Shown here one piece after another: positions 9,485 through 20,309 of a DNA stretch of 64,000 nt (position 1 is the first letter of the stretch; each line of letters begins with the position of its first letter). The notes under the pieces are model-generated. The model did no database searches. It worked only from the letters and a program-made list of their open reading frames with translations, and was not told the origin of the DNA. The stretch is from an uncultured Spirochaetaceae bacterium (GTDB lineage: Bacteria > Spirochaetota > Spirochaetia > Sphaerochaetales > Sphaerochaetaceae), in assembly GCA_945910645.1 (NCBI GenBank), contig CAMDZB010000003.1:1-64000 (forward strand), in the 5' to 3' direction. A program made the translations under genes and the position numbers.

Positions 9485-9930
9485 GCGAGTTTGAGATTGT
9501 TACTGGATGGCACTGCGAGTTTGAGACTGTTCCTGGATGGCACTGCGAGTTTGATATTCGGGATGCATAACGCGAAAGCAAACCCGCCCCAAACGAAGGA
9601 CATACCTTTGTGGTAGGACAAGCGCCGAAGCCGCCAGCCTGACGACGTAGATCGCTCAAGATCAAACGAGCCCCTAGCGAGTTTGAGATGCGCGCGCAAA
9701 GCCTAAGTCGCAGGTTCCTGATGCCGATGCGAGTTTACTTTTTGTAAATGAGCACGGCTCAGGGTTCTAAGACGACGGATTTGCCCGCAGATCAAACGAG
9801 CGTTAGCGAGTTTAATATTGAGATGAGCTACTAGGAAGCCAGGCAAGGCTAGCGCAGGACATACCTTGCTGGTAGGCCAAGCGCCGAAGCCGCCAGCCTG
9901 ACGACGTAGATCGCTCAAGATTAAACGAGC
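9485..9930. repeat. Modular intergenic repeat cluster B, same family as cluster A
   Basis: Units begin GCGAGTTT at 9485, 9515, 9545, 9677 and others; several end TCAAACGAGC or variant; 9598-9671 and 9857-9930 are near-identical 74-bp copies. Confidence 0.9.
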
Positions 9931-9933
9931 TTA

Positions 9934-10812
9934 CTAGAAGTCGAATTCGTCCTCTGAAGCAATAACATCCCCACCACCGCTCGACTCTGAATCACCGTTG
10001 TCATCATCGTCAGATGAGAGGATGTCCATGTCGTCTTCGACAATTTCGATGTCATCGCTGTCGTCGATTACGAGGTCATCGCGTTTGAGCGCTTCGATGT
10101 CGCTGTCGTCGCCTTCCTGATAGTATAGAACGCGGGAACAGTATGGGCAGAACTTGATTTCATCGCCTTTGCGTACTGTGTTTACAAACTGAACTGGAAG
10201 CTCCATGTGGCATCCCTGGCATACTCTGCCTTTTACGGCAACGCTACCGCCGTTCTTGCTCTTGACGATGCGCTCGAACTTGAAGAGCAATGTTGGGTCG
10301 ATACCCTCTGAGTACTTATCTTTCTTTACTTTAATCTGCTCTCTCTCTTTTGTGAGAGCTGCAATGTCTGAGTTGATCTTTTTGCGATCCTCATCAACGC
10401 TTTCCTCAAGAGCCTGGAGTGTTTCCTTACTCTCTTCTACGTTCTGCTCTTCTGCAACAACCTTGCGCTTTGTCTCTTCCTTGAGGTTGTAGTAGTGATT
10501 TTCGGTGTTTTTTGCCTCTTTTAGATCCTGCTGGTGCGTTTCAAACTCACGTTGGCTGAGGTTTGAGCTACTCTTCTTCTCAAGCTCTGCTCTTGCGTTT
10601 TTAGCCTCAACATAGTCCTCCTCAAGGGATACAACGCGCTGTTTTAGATCCTCAAGGCGCTGTAGGGACTTTGCATACTGTTCTCTTTTGAGAGAAAGCA
10701 TTTCCTCACTGTCTGCAAGCTCTTTTGGAAGTGCCTCAATTTTCTTTTCTATTTCGTAATACTGAACCAATACCTTCTGTAGCATTGTCAACTTTTTTAA
10801 AATATCTTTCAT
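9934..10812 (-). CDS. Coiled-coil protein with C-terminal C4 zinc ribbon
   Basis: Long coiled coil followed by CQGCHMELP...CPYCSRVLYY and an acidic tail. Confidence 0.85.
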   Translation of the reverse strand: MKDILKKLTMLQKVLVQYYEIEKKIEALPKELADSEEMLSLKREQYAKSLQRLEDLKQRVVSLEEDYVEAKNARAELEKKSSSNLSQREFETHQQDLKEAKNTENHYYNLKEETKRKVVAEEQNVEESKETLQALEESVDEDRKKINSDIAALTKEREQIKVKKDKYSEGIDPTLLFKFERIVKSKNGGSVAVKGRVCQGCHMELPVQFVNTVRKGDEIKFCPYCSRVLYYQEGDDSDIEALKRDDLVIDDSDDIEIVEDDMDILSSDDDDNGDSESSGGGDVIASEDEFDF

Positions 10813-10822
10813 GCTTTCTCCT

Positions 10823-13135
10823 TTACATGTTCATATAGTCTTGCAGTATCTGCAATTTTCTTCTCTCTTTTAGATGTGCCTTAGCCTTAGCCTCGATCTG
10901 ACGGATTCGCTCCCTTGTTACTCCAAAGAATTGACCGACTTCCTCAAGCGTTGACCTGTATCCATCATCAAGCCCGTATCTCATCCTAAGAACCTCCTGC
11001 TCCCTCTTAGTTAAGTCACTAAGCACGTAGCGTAGATCCTCCTGAAGAAGCTTGTGTTCCGTCTCCTTGGCAGGGTTTGCAGCAGCCTTATCCTCAATAA
11101 AGTCTGACTGCTGAGAATCGCCTTCCTCGCCAACTGGTGCCTCAAGCGAAATTGGGTCTTTGGATACGCTTCTGACGTTCTTGACCTTCTCACATGACCA
11201 TCCAAGGCTCTTGGCTATCTCTTCATCCGTTGCTTCTCTCTCTAAGGTCTGCATGAGAGAACGCTGCTCTCTGGACACTTTATTGATTTGTTCAATCATA
11301 TGGACAGGGATTCTGATCGTGCGTGCCTGATCGGATATTGCCCTTGTGATAGCCTGACGGATCCACCATGTGGCGTAGGTTGAAAACTTGTAGCCCTTGG
11401 TGTAGTCGAACTTCTCTACAGCTTTTACAAGACCAATGTTTCCCTCTTGAATCAAATCGAAAAAGTTTAGTCCTCTATTACGATATTTCTTTGCGATAGA
11501 AATTACAAGACGCAAATTGCTTTCAATGAGGTGTTTTTTGGCGATTTCCATGGTGTTTTCACCCTTGCGAAGTTCATCATCGCTAAAGAAAATATTGTCA
11601 GCTGTTTCCTCAAAATCATACTCGATTAGCTCGGATTGTTTATCGTTCTGCTGTACTATTGCAATGAGTGAACGGATTTCATCGGCTGTGAGTCCGAGGC
11701 GCTTTTCAACATCGTCCTTTTTGCCCTGAATCAGAAGGTCTCTGTTGAGCATTCTGAGTTCCTTTGAATATGTATCCTTATTAATAGAGCCTGTTGCCGA
11801 GATGATACCAAGCGACGAGAGTGCCTTCATGCGTTCGTCCTGGATCTTGATAAGCTGTTCACGCGCCTCGTGGAACTTGTTTCCAAACGCGATTGCATCC
11901 TCAACCTGTAGCTGCATTGTGGCGATGTGTTTGAGTAGTTTTGTCCTCTTTTTTCGGAGCTCCTCATCCTTAAGGATATCAACGCCCATGCTTCTCTTTT
12001 CCTCTTTAAGTTCGATGTACTTACGAATCTCGTTTGCAAGGGCACCCTTAAGCTCCTCAGAGTAGCTGTCGTAGTAACGCTTGTAGTCTGGGTTCTTCTC
12101 TTTGAGTGTTTCATCCTCCTCATCCTCGCCTTCGTCGGCGTAGAGTATGTCGATGATGTTTTTAAGGCAGGTTATGATGATTCCGCTTGATTTGATCACG
12201 TTTAGCGTGTCGGAGAGTCCCTTCTTCATTTCGCGTGAGAGCTCCTGTTCCTCCTCCTTATCGAGGAGTTTGAAGCGTCTAAGGTCGCTAAGATAAATCT
12301 TATGTGGGTCGTCTGAGTTTTTGAGTCCTGCCATGCCGTAGTCGTCGTCTTCCTTGGTAAGGTAGTCGTTGTAGTCGTCTCTGTAACCCTCATCATCATC
12401 GCTTGCGAACATGTCGTCTTCATCGTCATCGATTGCGAATTCGTCATCCTCGAGTGATTCATCATCAAGGCTCTCAAGTGGCACCTCATCGCTCTCAAGA
12501 TCCTCATCTTCAGGATACACCTCGACGCTGACTCCATTAGCTTCGAGGAACTTTGTGACCCTCTTTGTGATGTCTGGATACTCATCTGTATCATCAAATG
12601 TTATGAACTTTTTAAGCTCATCAGGAGTGATGGATGACGCATTGTTTTTCTCCTTCCATTTTAGAAGGGCCTCTGTGATCTCCTCAAAGCGTTTGTCCTC
12701 TTTACTTGATGACTTCTTTGCACCTTTTTCCTTTACAGCCTTTAGAGGTTTTTCTTCTTTTACCTCTTTGGCGCTCTTTGATGAAGTTTTGACATTTGGT
12801 GATGCTTTGGACGCGGCTTTTGACTCTTTTTGTTCAGCCTTTACGCTTTTAGGTTTAAGGGCTTTTGATGTCTCTTTTGTACTCGTTTTGGCACTTTTTG
12901 TAGCAGTTTTAGGCGTTTTACTACTCTCATCCTTAGTTTTTGATGTAGCGCCTTTGTTCCCTTTTTCAACAGGTGCCTTTGCAGCCTTCTTTACATCCTC
13001 TGTTTGCACTTTTGATGCCTTCACCTCTTTTGCATCCTTTGTGCTTTTTACAGCCTTTGCACCTTTTGCATCCTTTGTTGTTTTCGATGCTGTTGAGGTT
13101 TTTGATGCTGCCTTTTTCTCATCACTCTTTGCCAT
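10823..13135 (-). CDS. rpoD: RNA polymerase primary sigma factor with long Lys/Ala-rich N-terminal extension
   Basis: Regions 2-4: [58 protein letters not shown]...[23 protein letters not shown]. Confidence 0.96.
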   Translation of the reverse strand: MAKSDEKKAASKTSTASKTTKDAKGAKAVKSTKDAKEVKASKVQTEDVKKAAKAPVEKGNKGATSKTKDESSKTPKTATKSAKTSTKETSKALKPKSVKAEQKESKAASKASPNVKTSSKSAKEVKEEKPLKAVKEKGAKKSSSKEDKRFEEITEALLKWKEKNNASSITPDELKKFITFDDTDEYPDITKRVTKFLEANGVSVEVYPEDEDLESDEVPLESLDDESLEDDEFAIDDDEDDMFASDDDEGYRDDYNDYLTKEDDDYGMAGLKNSDDPHKIYLSDLRRFKLLDKEEEQELSREMKKGLSDTLNVIKSSGIIITCLKNIIDILYADEGEDEEDETLKEKNPDYKRYYDSYSEELKGALANEIRKYIELKEEKRSMGVDILKDEELRKKRTKLLKHIATMQLQVEDAIAFGNKFHEAREQLIKIQDERMKALSSLGIISATGSINKDTYSKELRMLNRDLLIQGKKDDVEKRLGLTADEIRSLIAIVQQNDKQSELIEYDFEETADNIFFSDDELRKGENTMEIAKKHLIESNLRLVISIAKKYRNRGLNFFDLIQEGNIGLVKAVEKFDYTKGYKFSTYATWWIRQAITRAISDQARTIRIPVHMIEQINKVSREQRSLMQTLEREATDEEIAKSLGWSCEKVKNVRSVSKDPISLEAPVGEEGDSQQSDFIEDKAAANPAKETEHKLLQEDLRYVLSDLTKREQEVLRMRYGLDDGYRSTLEEVGQFFGVTRERIRQIEAKAKAHLKERRKLQILQDYMNM

Positions 13136-13145
13136 TTTTTCTCCT

Positions 13146-15011
13146 TTATTTTTTCATCTTTTCATCAAGATTTTTTATTTCAATCTCTTTCAGTTGTTTT
13201 TCTCTAATTGTCTCTGCACCAACGCTCATTGTGGTGTCAGCCCCGAGTTCGATTCCCCTTTGCATAAGGCGGGTTTCCTTCTTCAATGCCTTACATAAAA
13301 GGCGCTCTGTGACCTCGATTATCTCACGGCGTTTCCTATCCTCAGGCCACTTCTGATATTCGACAATCTGTGCCTCTCCGCGGATCTTCGAAAGGTAGTC
13401 CTTCATCTCCTCATCCTCGATCCTCTCTAAAAATACATCGTCGTTATCAAGATAAGCTTCATCATCACTGCTTCCACCGTTTTTTACGTTCTCCATAAGG
13501 TATGAGAAGATAGTTGCAGCCTTTGGATTTGTAAAGCTGCTGTACTTGATTCGTCTGATCTCAGGCGAGAGGGAGAACGTGCGTCTTGAAAAAGCAAGAT
13601 GTTTCATAAGATCCGTCTCGTAGAATGGCTCATCTGTGCCCTTCCATAGCGATAAGGCGCTCATTTTCTCGTTTTCTGTTTCAAAACGTGACCGATACGC
13701 GTTTCTCTTCATCTCCTCATCCACTTTTCTGTTATACTCGTTGATTCCCGATGTTGTGCTGATTCCAAGCTTTGTGCATACCTTTTTGATCGCCTCAGCC
13801 TTGCCTATCTCAGAGTCGATTGCATCAAGTATTGGATGCATCTCCCTATATACGTTATTCTTTCCTCTGTCGGTGCTAAGATCGTTCTTGCTGCTGTAGT
13901 ACTTGATGGCGTAGTCAAGATAATCTATCTCCTTATCAAGAACCGCCTTAAGGGCATCCTTACCATCTTTTTGAAGCATCTCCGCGCTATCCTTTGCGCC
14001 TTGTGGTGGCATTTCAACAACGCTAGGCGTAAAGCCATGTGATAGGAGCATCGAGATTGCCTTAATTGTTGCAATCTTACCAGCCTCATCTGCATCAAAG
14101 AATGTTTTGATATGATCGTTGTAACGCCTGAGTTCAGTAATATGTTCGTTTGTAAATGAGGTTCCGCAGCTTGCAACTGCACTCCTTATTCCTGCGCTAT
14201 GTAGGGCAATCACATCGAAGTTACCCTCACAGATTACGGGAACCTCCTTGTTCTTCAACGCTGGAAGCGCCTGATAGAAGCCATAGAGTTCGTACTTTTT
14301 CTTGTATATAATCGACTCCCTGCTGTTCCTGTATTTCGGATTGTAATCATCAACATCAAGTGCGCGTCCTGAAAAGCCCACAACCTCACCTCGCTTGTTC
14401 ATGATTGGGAATGTGATTCGACCGCGCAAAAGCGACGATCCCTTTTCGCTGAATAATCCTGTGTCTCTAAACAGTGACTCGCTGTATCCCTTTGCCTTAC
14501 AGAAGTTTCTAACGTAGTTTGGATCGTTTGGTGACCATCCTATCGAAAATGACTCGATCACGTCATCGCCAAAACCTCGCTCGTGGATGTAATCAAGCGC
14601 TCTGACTGTTTCCCTGTTCTTGATAGTCCTTAAATTGCGTACAAATGCATCATTGAGCTCTTTGTGGAGCTTAAGCACTTCTTTTTCACGTGAGAGTTTA
14701 CGCCTTGCCTCTGGCGTCTCTCGGGCAATATCTACGCCAGCGATACGGGCAAGCTTCTCTAGAGCCTCAACGAACGTGAGGTTGTCCATCTTCATCACGA
14801 AGGTGAAGATATTGCCCGACGCCTTACAGCCAAAGCAGTAGTACAAGCCGTCTTCTACGTTTAACTTCATCGATGGATTTTTATCAGCATGAAACGGGCA
14901 GACAGCCCAATAATCCTTGCCTTTTTTGGTGACAGGTATATAGAGTTTTACAACATCTACGATTGAGAGGTGATTTTTGATTTGTTCGATGACGTCTTTT
15001 GATATTCTCAT
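13146..15011 (-). CDS. dnaG: DNA primase
   Basis: CHC2 zinc finger [14 protein letters not shown]...[30 protein letters not shown]. Confidence 0.96.
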   Translation of the reverse strand: MRISKDVIEQIKNHLSIVDVVKLYIPVTKKGKDYWAVCPFHADKNPSMKLNVEDGLYYCFGCKASGNIFTFVMKMDNLTFVEALEKLARIAGVDIARETPEARRKLSREKEVLKLHKELNDAFVRNLRTIKNRETVRALDYIHERGFGDDVIESFSIGWSPNDPNYVRNFCKAKGYSESLFRDTGLFSEKGSSLLRGRITFPIMNKRGEVVGFSGRALDVDDYNPKYRNSRESIIYKKKYELYGFYQALPALKNKEVPVICEGNFDVIALHSAGIRSAVASCGTSFTNEHITELRRYNDHIKTFFDADEAGKIATIKAISMLLSHGFTPSVVEMPPQGAKDSAEMLQKDGKDALKAVLDKEIDYLDYAIKYYSSKNDLSTDRGKNNVYREMHPILDAIDSEIGKAEAIKKVCTKLGISTTSGINEYNRKVDEEMKRNAYRSRFETENEKMSALSLWKGTDEPFYETDLMKHLAFSRRTFSLSPEIRRIKYSSFTNPKAATIFSYLMENVKNGGSSDDEAYLDNDDVFLERIEDEEMKDYLSKIRGEAQIVEYQKWPEDRKRREIIEVTERLLCKALKKETRLMQRGIELGADTTMSVGAETIREKQLKEIEIKNLDEKMKK

Positions 15012-15149
15012 AAAATACGCAGATTACGTAATATTATATAATAAATATAAGTATTAATTAAATCAAGTTTTTTTTATCGAATGTTTTTCGAGTATAGTTA
15101 TGCAATTTTCATAATACGCGTTCAGTTTATAATTCGGTTTGACATCTAA

Positions 15150-16229
15150 CTATATTATCACACCGCCTCCAAGAAGGATCCTTGATGAGTCGATTCTCTC
15201 CTTACTGTACATCACGGCTGACTGCCCCTTGGTGATTGCACTCTCCCCTTCAGCGAACTCGATTGATATTGTGCCGTTCTTGTTTTTTCTGGCAGTAGCA
15301 TCCTTTGCATCTGTGCTTGAGCGTACCTTTACCATGCAGGCAAATTCATCAGGTGTATCCTCAAGCATATTCACACTCTCGATGGTGAGCGTCTTTTCAA
15401 TTATTTCCTCCTTTGTTCCAACTACGATTGCATTATTATCCTTATCAATGCGCTTTACGTACACCGGTGTACCAACTGACACACCGAGCCCTGAGCGCTG
15501 GCCGATTGTATAATGGATGAGACCTTTGTGTCTCCCAACGACTCTGCCTCTGTATATTATGTCCCCCTCTCTGTCGATCTCATCCTCGATTCGTCTTTTC
15601 TGTACGTCTTTTGCATCGTAGCTCTTAAGGTACTCTATGTATTTACCTTCAGGGATGAAACAGATGTCCTGGCTGTCCTTCTTCTCAGCAACGTTTAGGT
15701 TCTCCTTACGTAGGATTTTTCTCACCTCCTCCTTTGACTCGAATGTGCCAAGTGGAAAGATGAGTCTCTTTAGGTACTCTTTTTTAAACGGATATAAAAA
15801 GTAACTCTGGTCTCGCCTCAAATCCTTAGCCTCAAGCAGGTGATACTTTCCGCCATCACTGATGATACGCGCGTAATGCCCTGTGGAGAGGTATGAACAG
15901 CCAAGCTCATCCGCTCGCTTTAAAAGCGCTCTACTCTTTATGTACTTGTTGCATTCAACGCAGGGGTTTGGAGTTTTAAGACTAAGATATGAATCCACAA
16001 GGTAGTCTGTGACTCTACATCTGAACTCTGAGCGTAAATCGAGCACCTCGTATTTTACTCCAAGACGTTTTGCAATAGACCTTGCGCTTTCAATATCTCC
16101 TTCCTGCCCCTTATCGCGTAGGAGCATTGTAAGTCCTATTACATCATAACCGCGCTCTTTTAAAAGGATGAGTGATGCGGATGAATCCACGCCGCCTGAT
16201 AGAGCTACAAGCACTTTCTCTTTTGCCAT
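15150..16229 (-). CDS. mnmA: tRNA-specific 2-thiouridylase
   Basis: LVALSGGVDSS, TPNPCVECNKYIK, STGHYARI; start taken at MAKEKVLVAL rather than the longest ORF. Confidence 0.95.
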   Translation of the reverse strand: MAKEKVLVALSGGVDSSASLILLKERGYDVIGLTMLLRDKGQEGDIESARSIAKRLGVKYEVLDLRSEFRCRVTDYLVDSYLSLKTPNPCVECNKYIKSRALLKRADELGCSYLSTGHYARIISDGGKYHLLEAKDLRRDQSYFLYPFKKEYLKRLIFPLGTFESKEEVRKILRKENLNVAEKKDSQDICFIPEGKYIEYLKSYDAKDVQKRRIEDEIDREGDIIYRGRVVGRHKGLIHYTIGQRSGLGVSVGTPVYVKRIDKDNNAIVVGTKEEIIEKTLTIESVNMLEDTPDEFACMVKVRSSTDAKDATARKNKNGTISIEFAEGESAITKGQSAVMYSKERIDSSRILLGGGVII

Positions 16230-16382
16230 AGAAATTATTATACGACAAAACCAAGTCAACAGTGCAGATTATCCGTAAAATTTCAATTTTTTGGACATTT
16301 TGTACAGAAATTTCCAAATTCTACGAATCGTAGAGTTAAATTTTACCCCCATAGATTGATACGAATAGCAAAATAGAGAGGA

Positions 16383-16393
16383 TTTTTTTTTTT
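16383..16393. repeat. 11-T homopolymer about 95 bp upstream of a surface lipoprotein gene
   Basis: Read directly: GGATTTTTTTTTTTGGATAATTG. Confidence 0.7.
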
Positions 16394-16488
16394 GGATAAT
16401 TGTTTTTATTTATTCTACTAGTCAAAAAAGTTAAATTATGTTTGAGAAAATTCGAGGCAAACGTTTTTTCTCGCAATTAGGAGATATT

Positions 16489-19400
16489 ATGAAACGTTTT
16501 TCAAAACACAACATTCTTGCAATATCGATAGTAATTACACTTTTAAGTGTAAATGCATGTAAAATCATTCCAGACACAAGCCTTGATTCAAACGTGGCTA
16601 AGGATGTAGTTTTCGAAACAAGACCAAAGACGGTTACAAACCTAGTTGTCCCAAACGTACAGACTAGTAAAAATGAGGATATAAAGCTATCTTGGGGCTA
16701 CGTGGATGACGCAGACGGTTACTTTGTGTATTACCAAAAGGCTAACGATTATGTTATGGGCAAAGACCCAAAGCTTAAAACTTTCTACAGCCCTGATGAT
16801 ACAATCTGTACTTTTTCCAATCATGAGCTTGAGAGCGCAGAGCGTTATGTATTCAAAGTAAGATCGTACAAGATCCTCAACGGTAAGGTGATTGAAGGCA
16901 AAGACTCTGAATATGTTGAGTGCGCAACGCTTCCAAACTTTGAAATAGAGACATCAAAGCAAAACAACAAGATCACGATCCACTTTGCAACATCAGAAAG
17001 AAGCTCAGTGCTTAGATCAGGCGAAGACATTTACAATCCTGAGTTTGTCCTTTACACATCGGACCCTTCACTCTTTAACTCAACAAGCGCTCTTCCAATG
17101 ACGTATGCATTATCATCAGAATCTGACCTTGTATACGTAACAACAACAACGGATTCAGAGGTCACAACGGATAACGAGGTACGCTCAAACTCAGCTCCTC
17201 GCTTCCAGTCAGAGATGAACGTATTAAAGAATAATCTCAACCAGGTTACCACAATGGAATCTGTACAGAATTCTGTGAAAGAAGTTGAGGTTATAAACCC
17301 ACCTGTATACAATCCAAGTAAGATTAAAGAAAGCGATCCTACTAAAGGAAAGAAAGGCGAAATTACACTTAAATTTGTCGCATCGCCTATCAACGAGGGT
17401 GTGGAAGACGCAGACGGCGTTGAGGGTGTAGAACAGTACTTTGACATCATAAGAACCAACATGGGTAGCGGTGAAAAGAAGACGATCACTAATCACAAGA
17501 CGTTCCCCGCTTCAATCAATGATGGAACAGTTGTACAAAACGACGAGTATTCCTACAGCATTATAGACAGGGATGTTGAGTCAAACAACGATTATACCTA
17601 TTCAATCACACCGTGGTACATGATCAAGAAAAGAACAGCAACAATGTGGTACGAAGGGCTTGAGAGCCACGAAACAGAAGTTACTTATCCCCGCTCAACG
17701 CCAACGAGCGTGAGTGCAGAACAGATTCTTCCTGAAAACAACGATGAACTTCCTGATCACTCAAAGAACAAGTTTGTAAACGATGATGGCAGTGTAACAT
17801 ACAAGGTGAGAGTATCATTTACCCTTCCACATACTGAGGAGGATACACGCTTTAACATTCACCGCCTTGCATTTGCTCCCCTTTCATCAACACCAACTGA
17901 CACAATCATCAAGGAGGATGCGACAGCTTTAGATAACAGCACAGAGGACAACATAACAATCACATCTGAGGATGATAAAGGCAAGTGGGAGTTCAGATAC
18001 TATGTGATTCCTCAGGATGAGGACAACAATGAAACAAGTGCATCTGACAAAACTATAATCTATGCTGATAACAAGATTGAGACCACTCCATCAATTAAAC
18101 ATGTTGAGTTTATTTCAAACCTCGTAGCCTCACCTACAAGTGAAAATGCAGGCAAAATCACACTAAAATGGGATGCAATAACAGATGAAGCTCTTAAGGC
18201 AATCAGCCAGGATATGTCGCTTTCAAACATCAAATATTCAGTAAAGAGAACAGCATCAACCCTTGATGGATATCAGACGATTGGAGACAACATTGAATCA
18301 TCAGAAACTACATTTGATGATATTAACCTTGGCGATGGAAGGAAGTATTTCTACATCGTAGATGCAGTTTACAGAGATGAAACCTCACTCTATAACGGCC
18401 AGAGCACACAGTTAAAGCTAGACAACATTGAGACTCTTTCAAACGTAAAGAGCCTCAATGCAACTGAGGGCGCATCAAAAGACTTTATTAAGATCACATA
18501 CGAGCCTGTTCTTGACGCATCATCATACGTACTTGAATATAGCGATGATGAGAACACATGGACAGAAGTTAGCGATGATGACCTTGAAGATTCAAGCTAC
18601 AGCGACGGTGTTCTTTACTTTAAAAAGGATAGAGGCACTGCCCTTGCAGGAAAAACATACTTCTTCCGCATCAAGAGCGTGGATGCAAACGGCATCAGCG
18701 TTGGTACATGGTGTAACATCAACAATAACGGCGAAAAGTCAAAGGGTAGCCTCTTTGGTTTATACGGCTTTACACTTACATCACCATCCTTGAGCGGCAA
18801 CGTGCTTCAAAACGACATCACAATCACATGGAGCGAGGTAAAAGGTGCAACAAAGTATGAGGTTGCGGTGTTTAAGAACTCAGATTACACTGGTAACATC
18901 TACTCAAAGAGCACAACTGATATAAGCTTTACCTTTAACTCAACATCTGTAAACGACAGCATGTTTATAGACGGCTACTCACTTTCAAGGGATTACTACT
19001 TCTCTGTAACTCCAGTGAACGCAAGCGAGAAGTTAAGCGATAATATCCTGACAAAAACAAGCGGTCACTGGCTTAACCCTCCAAGAAACATCAAGGCATC
19101 AAAGTCTACTCATAAGGACTTTATTGTGGTCTCATGGGATTCAGTTGAGGATGCAGACGGCTATAATGTATACAAAAGAGTGAAGGGATCAAAAGAGTGG
19201 ACTGACCTTGCATACATAAGCCAGAGCTCAGCTCCAATGTATGAGGATCTTGATGTTAAGATGTCAACAGAGTACGAGTACACAGTATCATCAACCGTAG
19301 AGACAACAAATATTAAAAGTGCGCAACAGACATACTTTGAAGACTCAGAGAGCTCAAAACTTAACACAGGATGCGTTCTCTCTCCTCCTTCAGAGATTGG

Positions 19401-20277
19401 AATTACAGATGAGTCAAACGGAATATTCTCAGTTAGATTCAAGCCAAGCCTTGCTGTGGATGGATATGAAATAGCAACAACGCTTGGAACATACACTATC
19501 ACTCAATCTGACATCGAAAACGCGAGCAGGAATGCAAACAGCTACAATAAAGGCGACATAAAAGTGACATACGGCGCTGATGGCACCATCAACAGAATCA
19601 CATATTACATTGAGCGCCCTGTTATTGTAAGTAGCCCTCTTGTCGAAGTGAGCATAGGTGCATTTAAGAATACAGAGAGCACAAAACGCTTTTCAACAAT
19701 CAGGAAATCTAAACACAAGGCAATCCTTACAAACATAGAAGTTGTTAACCTTGTGAACACCACGCTTACAAATCTTATCAAGGACTTTGACAAGAATATT
19801 GCAGATGGCGACTGGTGGGGCCATAATTTTGGTGATTCAGTCAACCCATCATATAAAGAGGGCGATAAAAATGGCGATTATTATATTCAGACTGAACAAT
19901 CTGAAGGCTTGGGTTGGAGTAAGAACGATGGATGCATTCAGCTAGGTTATACTTCTAAAAGCAACGATGATCCTTCTAAATACTACTATGATAAAAATAC
20001 TCTCGTAGGGCTCGCCACTACAACAAGCATCAATCTAACATCAAAAAATGGCGGTGCTGCAGGATACCTTGGATACGATCCACTCAACATCATCGGGAAC
20101 AATAACACAAGCTTTATAACAGCTATACTTCCATACGACATGGGAACTGCAACGATTCAGTATGACCACATTAAGGCTGACGGATCGAACGGGGGTAAGT
20201 ACATAGTGACATTCAACGGTAATAGATCAGAAGTTACACCTAGTCAGGTTCACGAAAGCGTTAGAGCATTCATCTAA
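16489..20277 (+). CDS. Large multi-FN3-like lipoprotein
   Basis: Signal peptide/lipobox SVNACKI; repeated 'KLSWGYVDDADGYFVYYQ', 'VVSWDSVEDADGYNVYKR' FN3-like cores; SD-like TAGGAG before ATG at 16489. Confidence 0.82.
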   Translation: MKRFSKHNILAISIVITLLSVNACKIIPDTSLDSNVAKDVVFETRPKTVTNLVVPNVQTSKNEDIKLSWGYVDDADGYFVYYQKANDYVMGKDPKLKTFYSPDDTICTFSNHELESAERYVFKVRSYKILNGKVIEGKDSEYVECATLPNFEIETSKQNNKITIHFATSERSSVLRSGEDIYNPEFVLYTSDPSLFNSTSALPMTYALSSESDLVYVTTTTDSEVTTDNEVRSNSAPRFQSEMNVLKNNLNQVTTMESVQNSVKEVEVINPPVYNPSKIKESDPTKGKKGEITLKFVASPINEGVEDADGVEGVEQYFDIIRTNMGSGEKKTITNHKTFPASINDGTVVQNDEYSYSIIDRDVESNNDYTYSITPWYMIKKRTATMWYEGLESHETEVTYPRSTPTSVSAEQILPENNDELPDHSKNKFVNDDGSVTYKVRVSFTLPHTEEDTRFNIHRLAFAPLSSTPTDTIIKEDATALDNSTEDNITITSEDDKGKWEFRYYVIPQDEDNNETSASDKTIIYADNKIETTPSIKHVEFISNLVASPTSENAGKITLKWDAITDEALKAISQDMSLSNIKYSVKRTASTLDGYQTIGDNIESSETTFDDINLGDGRKYFYIVDAVYRDETSLYNGQSTQLKLDNIETLSNVKSLNATEGASKDFIKITYEPVLDASSYVLEYSDDENTWTEVSDDDLEDSSYSDGVLYFKKDRGTALAGKTYFFRIKSVDANGISVGTWCNINNNGEKSKGSLFGLYGFTLTSPSLSGNVLQNDITITWSEVKGATKYEVAVFKNSDYTGNIYSKSTTDISFTFNSTSVNDSMFIDGYSLSRDYYFSVTPVNASEKLSDNILTKTSGHWLNPPRNIKASKSTHKDFIVVSWDSVEDADGYNVYKRVKGSKEWTDLAYISQSSAPMYEDLDVKMSTEYEYTVSSTVETTNIKSAQQTYFEDSESSKLNTGCVLSPPSEIGITDESNGIFSVRFKPSLAVDGYEIATTLGTYTITQSDIENASRNANSYNKGDIKVTYGADGTINRITYYIERPVIVSSPLVEVSIGAFKNTESTKRFSTIRKSKHKAILTNIEVVNLVNTTLTNLIKDFDKNIADGDWWGHNFGDSVNPSYKEGDKNGDYYIQTEQSEGLGWSKNDGCIQLGYTSKSNDDPSKYYYDKNTLVGLATTTSINLTSKNGGAAGYLGYDPLNIIGNNNTSFITAILPYDMGTATIQYDHIKADGSNGGKYIVTFNGNRSEVTPSQVHESVRAFI

Positions 20278-20309
20278 TGTAAGTACTCCTCTATAAAGAG
20301 AGTTTGAAT

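Noticed and set aside
8481-9575. 30-bp repeats considered as a CRISPR array
   Set aside because: Units are contiguous with no unique spacers, the repeat merges into larger modules, and no cas genes are nearby.
9435-9918. ORFs at 9435-9665, 9472-9699 and 9703-9918 (LKLAVPSSNN / SDLRRQAGGFGA peptides)
   Set aside because: They lie fully inside the intergenic repeat modules, overlap one another in different frames, and follow the repeat period; more likely chance-open frames than genes.
12411-13298. 295-aa plus-strand ORF opposite rpoD
   Set aside because: Antisense to a clear rpoD with biased Lys/Ala/Asp codons; no recognisable motif.
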